This document shows positions 36,655-45,208 of a DNA stretch of 64,000 nucleotides, one piece after another. The translations under genes and the position numbers were made by a program. Origin of the DNA: an uncultured Granulosicoccaceae bacterium (GTDB lineage: Bacteria; Pseudomonadota; Gammaproteobacteria; Granulosicoccales; Granulosicoccaceae); contig CALLBO010000009.1 in NCBI GenBank assembly GCA_937998875.1, forward strand, positions 293,036-357,035, given 5' to 3'. A model generated the notes under the pieces. That model had not been told where the DNA came from, searched no databases, and worked only from the letters and a program-made list of their open reading frames with translations. The first letter of the stretch is position 1; every line of letters begins with the position of its first letter.

Positions 36655-37623
36655 TTATCGCAGCTTTACTTCGAGCGATTCAAGGGTTTCCATAGTGACT
36701 CCGCCACGCGCAAGCCCCGAAGCTCTCTGATAGGCCTCGACCGCACCCAGTGTCGCACTGCCGAGCACACCATCGATGTCGCCCGGGTTAAATCCCTTGC
36801 CTTTAAGCGCTTGCTGCAAGCGGGCGATGATATCCTGATCTACATTGGTCTCACACAGAATCGGCTGCCAGCGCAGCTGTTCTGCAGATACTTTCACACG
36901 CTTGGTAACGGTTTGAAATTCTGCCGGTACACTGACTCGCTGCTCTGTTGCGGGTTCCACCATTTTGCGCACACGCACCGTTGAGTATTCCGCGGGTACC
37001 GTTGACTTGCGAACCTCGGCAGGCTTATCGACCACCTGCTTGCGCACTGTTTTAAAAACCGCTGGCACGTCGACAGAACGGGTTGAAGCCGGAGTTTTAA
37101 CGATTGAGCGGGTAATCGTTTTGAAAATCGCAGGTTCAACAACAAGACACAAAATCTCGCCAGTGCTGTTGTCTATCTTTTCTATTGCACCGCGGCCTTT
37201 CTTCCAGACAGTCTGCTCCGGGCGATCAAGTACCCGCTCCGTCACCGTTTCATACTGCGCGGGAACCGGCACCAAACGGGTGCTTGCAGGTTCAACCATC
37301 ACACGCTCTTCCACCCAACGGTAAACCGCGGGCACAACGGTAAGCACTTCCGATGCTTCCTTGCTCAGCACGCGTTCTTCCACCCATTCATATTTACCCG
37401 GAATTACATTAACCGCTTCGCTGGCCTCACGTTTGACGACCTTCTCACTAATGGTGTCGTACTTTGCCGGCACCAGCACTTTGGCATAACACTCCCCGGG
37501 CTGGGCATCGGGAGGATACAGGCTAAGGTCGTCCTGTTTGCTTGCGTCCTGTGACTCAGCTACTCCGGTGGCGAAAATCGCAAGTGCTACGGATATTCCC
37601 ACTTTGTGCAATTTAAATGACAT
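36655..37623 (-). CDS. Exported protein with eight VPAxYxTV repeats and a peptidoglycan-binding domain
   Basis: A 322-residue protein. A signal peptide (VGISVALAIFATGVA) is followed by eight short repeats of the form VPAxYxTVxxRVVxxPAxxR (for example VPAQYETVTERVL, VPAVFKTVRKQVV, VPAEYSTVRVRKM). The last ~65 residues are a peptidoglycan_binding_1 domain: LQQALKGKGFNPGDIDGVLGSATLGAVEAYQR. The repeats are probably beta-hairpins; their ligand is unknown. It is presumably a periplasmic cell-wall-associated structural protein. It is convergent with adk and isolated from trmH. Confidence 0.8.
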   Translation of the reverse strand: MSFKLHKVGISVALAIFATGVAESQDASKQDDLSLYPPDAQPGECYAKVLVPAKYDTISEKVVKREASEAVNVIPGKYEWVEERVLSKEASEVLTVVPAVYRWVEERVMVEPASTRLVPVPAQYETVTERVLDRPEQTVWKKGRGAIEKIDNSTGEILCLVVEPAIFKTITRSIVKTPASTRSVDVPAVFKTVRKQVVDKPAEVRKSTVPAEYSTVRVRKMVEPATEQRVSVPAEFQTVTKRVKVSAEQLRWQPILCETNVDQDIIARLQQALKGKGFNPGDIDGVLGSATLGAVEAYQRASGLARGGVTMETLESLEVKLR

Positions 37624-37755
37624 GTCAACAATCTCTTACTGGTTGTTTTGGCACTGCGTAGCTCACAATTGGAATATTGCGAGACTGTTAAGAGTATTAT
37701 GTCTCAAAACTATCTGCTTTGTCACCTAAACGTATCAATAAGCTCTCAAATTGAT

Positions 37756-38445
37756 TCAGTTGCTTAACATTCTTGTTCTGGCGAATCCCTCTGAATCAAG
37801 TAGCTCACCTGTTTCGGGGTCAATTTCAGGGTAATCCAGCCCGTGCGAATCGCAGAATTCCGCCTCTTTTCGGCGGTACCATTTAAAAACCATGCGATCG
37901 TAAACCGATTGATCAAGGCGGCAATCAGCGTAAAAACCTGCCTCTTCCCGCTGCCGTTGCGCTTCACTCAGCACAATTGCCGCGGCAACTGACACATTGT
38001 AAGACTCGACCATCCCCTGCATCGGAATACTGACATGCCGATCTGCAAGGTCCGCCGCCTGCTCACTGACGCCAAACAGCTCAGCGCCGAACAGCACCGC
38101 TGTTTTGCGACAGTAATCAATGTCGCGAAAATTCCCGGAGCGCTCGCTTTTATGAACAGCAACAATCTCAAAACCGTCTTGCTTGTGTAATGTGATCGCT
38201 GCGGTAATATCGCTATGCACATGCACATCAAGCCAGCGATCACTGCCCATCGCAATACCACTTCGTGCACGGAAAGATTCATTTGCAGGCATCACGGCGT
38301 GCAGGCTGAACACACCGGTGGCATCACAGGTTCGCATCACTGCAGACACATTGTGCGGCTTGTGCATGTGGTCGGTGATTACGGCAAGATCCGGCTGCCT
38401 TCTGTCAAGGCATCGTTTAATTTTGTTTAGCCGCTCAATAGTCAC
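37756..38445 (-). CDS. trmH: tRNA (guanosine(18)-2'-O)-methyltransferase
   Basis: SPOUT-family enzyme that 2'-O-methylates G18 in the D-loop of tRNA. Seen: the N-terminal VITDHMHKPHNVSAVMRTCDA, AVLFGAELFGVSEQAADLADRHVSIPMQGMVESYNVSVAAAIVLSEA, which forms the knot and SAM-binding region. 229 residues match TrmH. Its ATG overlaps the stop of the upstream hydrolase gene by four bases (ATGA), so translation is coupled. Confidence 0.93.
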   Translation of the reverse strand: MTIERLNKIKRCLDRRQPDLAVITDHMHKPHNVSAVMRTCDATGVFSLHAVMPANESFRARSGIAMGSDRWLDVHVHSDITAAITLHKQDGFEIVAVHKSERSGNFRDIDYCRKTAVLFGAELFGVSEQAADLADRHVSIPMQGMVESYNVSVAAAIVLSEAQRQREEAGFYADCRLDQSVYDRMVFKWYRRKEAEFCDSHGLDYPEIDPETGELLDSEGFARTRMLSN

Positions 38446-39242
38446 AACAAGCCTTCAATTATTTTTCGCAATGCATGATGTGTTGCTTCAGGTTTTTCAG
38501 ACATCATCATGTGACCACAATCAGGGATACAAATCTCACGCGCGTTAGGAAATGTTTTAAGCAATGTACCTGCAGTTCTTCTGGGCGTCATTTGATCGAA
38601 CTCACCAAGTATTAATCCCACCGGACAGGTAATTTTCGCCGCAGCCTGCAAACCATTTTTATATTCGTTGCAGGCGTTGAGGGCTGCGTGCAAGACCCCG
38701 TCTGCAGCACTTTCAAGAATACGTTCAGCCAATCGTTGCGCCGAGATTCCAGCCACAGGATTACACCCGATCTGTGATCCGAAACTATGGCCGAACAGCG
38801 AAATCATATCGACAGCTGTCTGATCATTTTTTTTTGCAGCATCTAACAACGGCGCACCTACAGCCATTGGAACAGTTGTACCCAGCATTGCCAGGGACTT
38901 GATCGACTGTAAGGCAGTCGCAGCTTCAAGCGCTACCAGTGAACCCATACTGTGACCAACGAGATTCACCTTCTCTGACAATTTCAACTCATTTATAACG
39001 CCACAGATAAACGCTGCATTCTGTTCAATACTCTTTGCAGGGTCACCACCGCTAAGACCGTGCCCGGGTAAATCAATCGCCGCAACGTTGTAACCCGCCT
39101 TAGCCCAGTATCTGGCAAGTAGCGTCCACACCGTGTGGTTCATACCAGCGCCATGAACAAATACGACAGATTCGCGTCCCGGTTTATAATCTTCTCCGCC
39201 GGTGTAAATATACACATCACGATTATCATGTTTTATCTTCAT
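38442..39242 (-). CDS. Alpha/beta-hydrolase-fold protein
   Basis: A 266-residue hydrolase with an oxyanion HG motif (VVFVHGAGMNHTVW), nucleophile elbow LVGHSMGSL, an acid in LILGEFDQMTP and the catalytic His in CGHMMM. No signal peptide. It starts four bases before the stop of the metY-like gene and its end overlaps trmH, both as ATGA. That coupling to a homocysteine-forming enzyme is suggestive, but the fold does not reveal the substrate and it is too short for MetX-type acetyltransferases. Confidence 0.85.
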   Translation of the reverse strand: MKIKHDNRDVYIYTGGEDYKPGRESVVFVHGAGMNHTVWTLLARYWAKAGYNVAAIDLPGHGLSGGDPAKSIEQNAAFICGVINELKLSEKVNLVGHSMGSLVALEAATALQSIKSLAMLGTTVPMAVGAPLLDAAKKNDQTAVDMISLFGHSFGSQIGCNPVAGISAQRLAERILESAADGVLHAALNACNEYKNGLQAAAKITCPVGLILGEFDQMTPRRTAGTLLKTFPNAREICIPDCGHMMMSEKPEATHHALRKIIEGLL

Positions 39243-40552
39243 GATTTAGCACCCTTCTTTATCGCTTCCTTTTGAGACGCCTTCAGGGCTACCGATAAAT
39301 CATTAACAAGATCGCGCTGATCCTCCAGACCGATTGAAAGCCGGACCAGGCCCTCAGAAATACCGGCCTCCTGCAGTGATGCTGCATCCATGCGGCTATG
39401 CGTAGTACTTGCCGGATGAATCACCAGCGATTTTGCATCTCCAACATTCGCAAGATGTGAGAAGAGATTGAGTTTTTCTATAAACTTTCTACCTGCATCC
39501 CGCCCACCCTTGAGCTCAAAGCTGAACACTGCAGTCGTGCCATTTGGCAAAAGTTTTGCCGCTAACTCCCGGTCAGGATGATCCGGCAATTCAGGGTACG
39601 CAACACTGGCAACGGCATCATGTGATGCAAGAAAATCAACTACGACGCGTGCGTTTTCAATGTGCCTCGCCATACGCATAGATAAGGTTTCACAACCCTG
39701 CAACAGATAAAACGCATTGGCAGGACTCAAACTGGCACCAAAGTCACGCAAGCCTTCTTTGCGTGCACGCATCGCGAAAGCACTTGGCCCGAACTCTTCA
39801 ACGAAGTTCATGCCGTGAAAGCCATCATAAGGTTCAGACAATTGCGTAAACTTACCCGACTCGGCCCAGTTAAAACGGCCGGAATCAACCACACAGCCAC
39901 CAATCGCAACACCATGTCCGCCGATAAACTTGGTTAAAGAATGCACAACGATATCTGCACCGTGCTCGAACGGTTTAATCAAACAAGGCGGGGTTAATGT
40001 AGAATCCAGTACCAGCGGCACACCTGCATCGTGGGCGATCGAAGATATCTTTTCTATATCCAGCACTTCGCAACCCGGATTGGCAACAACCTCACCAAAA
40101 AACAATTGCGTGTTATCACGAATTGCCGCCTGCCACTGAAGCGGGTCCTGCGGATCGACAAACGTCGTCTCGATACCAAAGCGGGGTAGTGTGTAAGCAA
40201 GCAGGTTGTGTGTACCCCCATACAATGCACGCGACGCAACAATGTGAGAACCGGTATTCGCCAGCGTCATAATGGCCAGGTGAATAGCAGCCATTCCACT
40301 GGCGGTACAAACAGCACCCACCCCGCCCTCAAGTGCTGCCATTCGTTCTTCCAACACCGCGACGGTGGGGTTTGAAATACGTGAGTAAACATGCCCCGCC
40401 CGCCCGACATTAAAAAGCGATGCGGCGTGCTCACTGTCTTCAAACACGAACGAGGTGCTTTGGTACAGCGGTGTGGCACGAGCACCAGTAGTCGGATCAG
40501 GTCGTTGTCCGGCGTGCAACATTAAAGTATCAAAACCGATATGGCGCGGCAT
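39239..40552 (-). CDS. Second O-acetylhomoserine sulfhydrylase-family PLP enzyme
   Basis: About 437 residues from an ATG at 40552; the frame reads nine residues further upstream without a conserved start. It shares the N-terminal FDTLMLHAGQRPDPTTGARATPLYQSTSF pattern and the PLP-lysine motif VHSLTKFIGGHG with the metY product at 12101-13390, and the same C-terminal HPASTTHS motif. It is therefore a paralogue, not an allele: the two differ throughout. It may differ in acceptor (sulfide versus methanethiol) or in acyl group. First gene of the coupled unit with the hydrolase and trmH. Confidence 0.85.
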   Translation of the reverse strand: MPRHIGFDTLMLHAGQRPDPTTGARATPLYQSTSFVFEDSEHAASLFNVGRAGHVYSRISNPTVAVLEERMAALEGGVGAVCTASGMAAIHLAIMTLANTGSHIVASRALYGGTHNLLAYTLPRFGIETTFVDPQDPLQWQAAIRDNTQLFFGEVVANPGCEVLDIEKISSIAHDAGVPLVLDSTLTPPCLIKPFEHGADIVVHSLTKFIGGHGVAIGGCVVDSGRFNWAESGKFTQLSEPYDGFHGMNFVEEFGPSAFAMRARKEGLRDFGASLSPANAFYLLQGCETLSMRMARHIENARVVVDFLASHDAVASVAYPELPDHPDRELAAKLLPNGTTAVFSFELKGGRDAGRKFIEKLNLFSHLANVGDAKSLVIHPASTTHSRMDAASLQEAGISEGLVRLSIGLEDQRDLVNDLSVALKASQKEAIKKGAKS

Positions 40553-40734
40553 AAGGAATCCGTATGTTGATGAGTACACGTACCATCTTTACAAAACGCT
40601 GATGGACAGCGCTACCCAAGGCTTGAAGATGCTGGAAAAACGTCGCAGTTTATCAGATGTAGCCTCACTGGTGACTGGTGTAAAGCGGCAACTTACCCTA
40701 CACTCGCGCAACGGAAACACAATCGGAATAGAGC

Positions 40735-42033
40735 ATGTCTGAAGCAATCAAAAATGTCGGTGTGATCGGTGCAGGTACCATGGGTGCTGGTATCGCCGGG
40801 TTATGCGCAGCAACCGGGGCCAACGTCATCCTGCTCGATCTTGAAACCGAAACTGCGGAAAAAGCAATTGGCCGACTCACCTCCGGTAAGCGTCCGGCAA
40901 TAACAGAGGAGCAGGCCAAACTGATAAAACCGGGTTCTCTAAAGTCTGATTTACAGTCACTTGATAGCTGCGACTGGCTCTGTGAGGCGGTAGTGGAAGA
41001 CGTCGACATTAAGCGCGACCTCTTTACAAAGCTTGAAGCCATCAGAAAAGATAATTCAGTGCTCACTACCAACACTTCCGGTATTCCGCTACGCGATATC
41101 TACAAAGATATGCCTGAACGAATGCAAAAAGACATTGCGGTGACACACTTCTTTAATCCGGTTCACATGATGAAACTCGTCGAACTGGTGCCTGGCAGTA
41201 ATACAAATCCTGCAGCTATCTCAAGACTGGCGGGTTTTCTCTCCGGGCCAATGGGTAAAGGCGTGGTCTACGCCAAAGACACGGTCAACTTTATTGGCAA
41301 CCGCATCGGCTGCAACTGGATGTTATCCGGTCTGCACAAGGCAGCTGAGTCAGGCTTAACGATGGAAACAGTCGATGCACTGATGTCAAAACCGGTGGGT
41401 CTGCCACCAACCGGACTCTATGGACTCATCGATCTAATCGGCCTGGACGTGATGGATTTTGTTGCTAAAAATCTCGAGCAGAATCTACCATCGGATGATG
41501 CAGGCCGGGAATATCTCACTATGCCCGAAACTGAACGCAGCATGCTGAAAAGCGGGCAACTTGGCCGCAAAACCGGTGGTGGTTTTTATAAACTAATCAA
41601 ATCAGACAGTGGCGAAAAATCGATGCAGGTTTTCGATCTTACATCACAATCCTGGCGGCCAATGTCTCCTGCAACGCTTGACGCTGAACATCAGGAAATC
41701 AAAACCCTGATGTTCAGTGACGATGCAGAGGGTAGATTCGCATGGGACATCATGAGTGCAACCCTCGGTTACAGCAGTTCACTGGTACCTGAAATATCAA
41801 ACGATATTGTCAATGTGGACCGTGCTATGCGATGGGGATTTGCCTGGGCTCAGGGTCCGTTTGAATTGCTCGATGCTATTGGCCCTGCACAGTTTGCTGA
41901 AAAATACGCGGCAGAGGGCAATACCATTGACGGTATGTTGAAAGTGCTGCTCGACAGCGGCAAAACGTCATTCTATTCGGGCAACAGCTACCTTACTACT
42001 AACGGTAACTACGAAGAAATTCCAGCCGAATAA
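40735..42033 (+). CDS. 3-hydroxyacyl-CoA dehydrogenase lacking the usual enoyl-CoA hydratase domain
   Basis: A 432-residue protein. N-terminal Rossmann motif VGVIGAGTMGAGIA (8-21), the catalytic pair His138 in VTHFFNPVHMMKLVE and Glu150, and two consecutive 3HCDH C-terminal modules (second near RAMRWGFAWAQGPFELLDA). This order matches the dehydrogenase half of the ~780-residue fused dehydrogenase/enoyl-CoA hydratase. Here a stop follows NGNYEEIPAE and no hydratase ORF follows; 83 bases later the ClC gene ends on the opposite strand. It should oxidise 3-hydroxyacyl-CoA in beta-oxidation. Confidence 0.85.
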   Translation: MSEAIKNVGVIGAGTMGAGIAGLCAATGANVILLDLETETAEKAIGRLTSGKRPAITEEQAKLIKPGSLKSDLQSLDSCDWLCEAVVEDVDIKRDLFTKLEAIRKDNSVLTTNTSGIPLRDIYKDMPERMQKDIAVTHFFNPVHMMKLVELVPGSNTNPAAISRLAGFLSGPMGKGVVYAKDTVNFIGNRIGCNWMLSGLHKAAESGLTMETVDALMSKPVGLPPTGLYGLIDLIGLDVMDFVAKNLEQNLPSDDAGREYLTMPETERSMLKSGQLGRKTGGGFYKLIKSDSGEKSMQVFDLTSQSWRPMSPATLDAEHQEIKTLMFSDDAEGRFAWDIMSATLGYSSSLVPEISNDIVNVDRAMRWGFAWAQGPFELLDAIGPAQFAEKYAAEGNTIDGMLKVLLDSGKTSFYSGNSYLTTNGNYEEIPAE

Positions 42034-42066
42034 CAATACCCTCAAAAAGTATATTTCACATATGTC

Positions 42067-42112
42067 CGCGTAGTGCGCCGTGCAACATTTAGTTGTTGCA
42101 CGTTGCTACGCG
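42067..42112. terminator. Long imperfect hairpin between convergent genes
   Basis: Outer arms CGCGTAG/CTACGCG and inner arms GTGCAACA/TGTTGCAC give 15 paired bases around a six-base loop, with an internal asymmetric bulge. It fills the 82-bp gap between the dehydrogenase and ClC genes. No T-tract is present. Confidence 0.5.
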
Positions 42113-42115
42113 TAC

Positions 42116-43837
42116 CTACGTTACACCATATTCTTCTGATCTGGCGGCACGCATCATCTCGTAGAGTGCCTTCAGCACATCACTGCGATATATCACACCA
42201 ACCACTTCCTCTGAATCATCTCCGGTTTTCGTCACTGGTGCATAATTGGTATCAAGCTCATTTAGAAACTGCAAGGCTGCTAACAGACTCGTGCTATGAG
42301 GAATAGCATGCCCGGCTGCATTCATCGCTGCGGTACAACTTGCTTCACGATTACTAACAACCCCCGCTGCCAACTCATCGGTAGATAAACTACCAACAAA
42401 ATCTCCTTGTTCATCAATCACTACTGCAATGTACCGCCGGTGAGCATACATGGAAGACTCAACTGCGCTTAATGTTGCACCCTGCTCCACGCGAATATAA
42501 TTCTGGGTAACAAATTCATCTATCGTTTTAGTTCTCAATAAGCCCTGATCACGACCGGTATTAAGATTAACGCCACGTCTGGCAAGCTGCCAGCGGAAAA
42601 AAGAACTATGCGGCATTAACTGCATAAAAGTACTTGCCATCGCTGCCGCAAGCATCACTGCAATCACCAGGTCGTAATCTATGGTTAGCTCAAAAACAAT
42701 AAGCAAAGTCGAAATTGGAGCACCGAGCATAGCCGATGCAATTGCCGCCATGCCTACAACGGAGTAGACCCCCTGGCTCGATAGCTCCACAGGCAATACC
42801 TGCGCCGCATACCAGAACACACCACCAAACATCGCACCAATGAACAGCGCAGGACTAAATACACCGCCCGGCATGCCACTCCCTAACGCCACTGCACCAC
42901 CGAGTACCTTGGCGATTAACAGACCTGCCAGCAGTGCAAGCGGAAGATTTTCATTTAATGCAAGAGCTGTCCCTTCATACCCCACTCCGAGCGCCAGCGG
43001 ATAATACAGTGCCATGGCACCAATAAAAACACCTGCAAACACAGGCCTTAACCAGACAGGTAGCGCAACTCTGTCATAGCCTGCACGACAAAAAACGACG
43101 AGATAAATAAAACTCTGCACCACTAATGCTGCCGCGAAACCGAGTATTGCAAACGCCGGCAACTCCCAAAGCGAACCTATTTGATAGTCTGGCAGGGTGA
43201 ATTCAGGAACATTCCCGTAGACGCTGTGTCGCACAATCACAGCCCCCATCGCAGCAATGACAACAGGTGCAAAAACACGCAGGGCGTAGTAACCCACAAC
43301 CACTTCAAGTGCAAATATTACCCCGGCAATCGGCGTATTAAACGAGGCAGTCACAGCCGCCGCTGCAGCACAGCCAAGCAGCGTCAGTGATTGAGACCGT
43401 GCGAGATTGAATTGCTCAGCCAGCCATGAAGTTAACGATGCACCGATGTGTACGGCCGGCCCCTCACGCCCCAGTGGTGCGCCGGTACCAAGTGAAAGGG
43501 TTGTCGCAAAAGCGGCCGTGATTCCGGAACGCACATCCATTCTACCTGCACGCAAAGCACTGGCTTCCATTACATCGGCAATGCCGTGAAACCGTTGCCC
43601 TGGAACCAGGCGCAACATGATACCGATACCGATCCCACCAAGAATCGGAACCAGTAGAACTGACCAGCCGGAAAAACGCGACTGCAATTGACTGAGATCA
43701 TCAGATACAGTTTCACCAAACAGCAGATTCTGTAGAAAACCGACACTTTCAATTAACGCAACCGTACTGGTACCCACCAACAAGCCGGTAAAAGCCGACA
43801 GCAGAAAAAAACCAAGCCTGCTATTGGTGAATTTCAC
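42116..43837 (-). CDS. ClC-family chloride channel/transporter with CBS pair
   Basis: A 573-residue membrane protein. The family filter motifs are present: GTGAPLGREGPAVHIG, with the gating glutamate Glu125, and GSGMPGGVFSPALFIGAMFGG. At least ten hydrophobic segments span residues 10-420. A C-terminal CBS domain pair (about 440-565) provides nucleotide or ionic regulation. E. coli ClcA has no CBS domains, so this is a different subgroup. It moves chloride or fluoride; which one cannot be told. It sits next to mscL. Confidence 0.93.
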   Translation of the reverse strand: MKFTNSRLGFFLLSAFTGLLVGTSTVALIESVGFLQNLLFGETVSDDLSQLQSRFSGWSVLLVPILGGIGIGIMLRLVPGQRFHGIADVMEASALRAGRMDVRSGITAAFATTLSLGTGAPLGREGPAVHIGASLTSWLAEQFNLARSQSLTLLGCAAAAAVTASFNTPIAGVIFALEVVVGYYALRVFAPVVIAAMGAVIVRHSVYGNVPEFTLPDYQIGSLWELPAFAILGFAAALVVQSFIYLVVFCRAGYDRVALPVWLRPVFAGVFIGAMALYYPLALGVGYEGTALALNENLPLALLAGLLIAKVLGGAVALGSGMPGGVFSPALFIGAMFGGVFWYAAQVLPVELSSQGVYSVVGMAAIASAMLGAPISTLLIVFELTIDYDLVIAVMLAAAMASTFMQLMPHSSFFRWQLARRGVNLNTGRDQGLLRTKTIDEFVTQNYIRVEQGATLSAVESSMYAHRRYIAVVIDEQGDFVGSLSTDELAAGVVSNREASCTAAMNAAGHAIPHSTSLLAALQFLNELDTNYAPVTKTGDDSEEVVGVIYRSDVLKALYEMMRAARSEEYGVT

Positions 43838-43866
43838 TGAATACTGTACCCGGTAGAGTAAGTTGA

Positions 43867-44328
43867 TCAGTATCGAGGCTTGTCGTTTCGATCCTCCGAC
43901 TCAGCTGCACCACTGCGGACCTGATACTTGAGTAAATCTCTAATTTCACTCAATAGTGCAACGGAAGGCTCTGGCGTATCCTCTTGTTGTTTGCGGACAT
44001 TGTTGAGTAGTTTAATAACGACAAAAATTGATGCTGCGATGATCAGAAAACTAATCAATGTATTGAGGAAATTGCCCCAGTTAATCGTTATTGCACCGGC
44101 GGACCTGGCAGCGTCCAATGAAGCATACGGTGCCGCACTCGATCCCTCCTTTAACACAGTGAATATGGAACTGAAGTCGACACCTCCCAGTAATAAGCCA
44201 ATTGGCGGCAGTAGAATATCTTCAACCAAACTACCGACAATAGTTCCAAATGCTGCCCCAATCACAATGCCGACAGCCATATCGACCATATTGCCGCCAA
44301 GAACAAACCGCTTAAATTCCTCTAACAT
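43867..44328 (-). CDS. mscL: Large-conductance mechanosensitive channel
   Basis: A 153-residue channel that opens on membrane tension to release solutes on hypo-osmotic shock. N-terminal FKRFVLGGNMVDMAVGIVIGAAFGTIVGSLVEDILLPPIG is the conserved TM1/gate region; the second helix is FLIIAASIFVVIKLLN, and the C-terminal bundle follows. Length is slightly above E. coli MscL (136). It ends 29 bases before the ClC gene starts and is probably in one transcript with it. Confidence 0.95.
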   Translation of the reverse strand: MLEEFKRFVLGGNMVDMAVGIVIGAAFGTIVGSLVEDILLPPIGLLLGGVDFSSIFTVLKEGSSAAPYASLDAARSAGAITINWGNFLNTLISFLIIAASIFVVIKLLNNVRKQQEDTPEPSVALLSEIRDLLKYQVRSGAAESEDRNDKPRY

Positions 44329-44495
44329 AATAGAGTGTCTCCCGCTTCTCGAATCTTTTTATGCTGACTCTCAATGGTAAAAATCGAAAGTGAGCCCTTT
44401 AGTTATCTGGAAGAGAATAGCAAAAGACCGACCGAACGATAGTCACCCGATAGCAAGGTCGCCAAGCCGGCCATGGCAGGCATCAGATCGGGGAG

Positions 44496-44510
44496 TCAGG
44501 TGTCACCTGA
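44496..44510. repeat. 15-base palindrome
   Basis: TCAGGTG-T-CACCTGA is a perfect dyad in the 230-bp gap between mscL and the ComEA-like gene. Possible operator; no supporting context. Confidence 0.5.
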
Positions 44511-44558
44511 TGGCGACACCCTTAAAATACGTACAGCTAACCTGCAAACTAGCAGCCG

Positions 44559-44936
44559 CTAATTCGCCTGCAACCCCGGTTGCAACTCGGTTGCTGGAGA
44601 CTCGCTGGCTGACGATGCTGCCTCAACTGAATCAGTGGTAGAGGAACCACCGACAGGTGTCACGGTAACAAACTCGCGAATGCGATCAAGTGTTTTAAAC
44701 CCGATACCCTGTACCTGTACCAGATCATCAGGTGTGGCATACGGACCATTTGCTTCTCTGTAGTCAACAATCGCCTGAGCCTTTGAAGGCCCGATGCCAG
44801 TGATGCTTTGCGCCAGCGTGGCAGCATCAGCGGTATTGATGTCAATCTGCGCGGCGTAGACCTGTGAAACAAAAGCGATTGAAAAGACAATCGAAAAGAG
44901 AAAGGAACCGATAATACGGCGAATATACTTCAACAT
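44559..44936 (-). CDS. ComEA-like helix-hairpin-helix protein
   Basis: A 125-residue exported protein: signal peptide (SFLFSIVFSIAFVSQVYA) then INTADAATLAQSITGIGPSKAQAIVDYR and GPYATPDDLVQVQGIGFKTLDRI, the paired helix-hairpin-helix of ComEA. These proteins bind double-stranded DNA in the periplasm during uptake. The C-terminal tail after about residue 95 is Ser/Glu-rich. Its neighbours give no competence context, although a pilin accessory gene and a TfoX-domain gene exist elsewhere in the window. Confidence 0.85.
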   Translation of the reverse strand: MLKYIRRIIGSFLFSIVFSIAFVSQVYAAQIDINTADAATLAQSITGIGPSKAQAIVDYREANGPYATPDDLVQVQGIGFKTLDRIREFVTVTPVGGSSTTDSVEAASSASESPATELQPGLQAN

Positions 44937-45208
44937 CTATACTACTCCGATTACTAATTACAACTGGTAAAACAAACGCCTGCCCGTCGACCAGTTGTTA
45001 CCGGGACAAGCGCCACCAGTAATTATCTGCACAACGTGCAGTCTGGCGGGAAACAAAATCTATCACAGTGGATTTTGAACAATTCGGAATCAGTTCACAA
45101 AAAGCATCAATAAAGAGAAGCAGATCACGCGACTTTGTAGCACTGCTTCACATGAGAATAATGCCGAACGTTAAATTCCGGGCAGCTAAATATAACGAGC
45201 ACGAAAAA

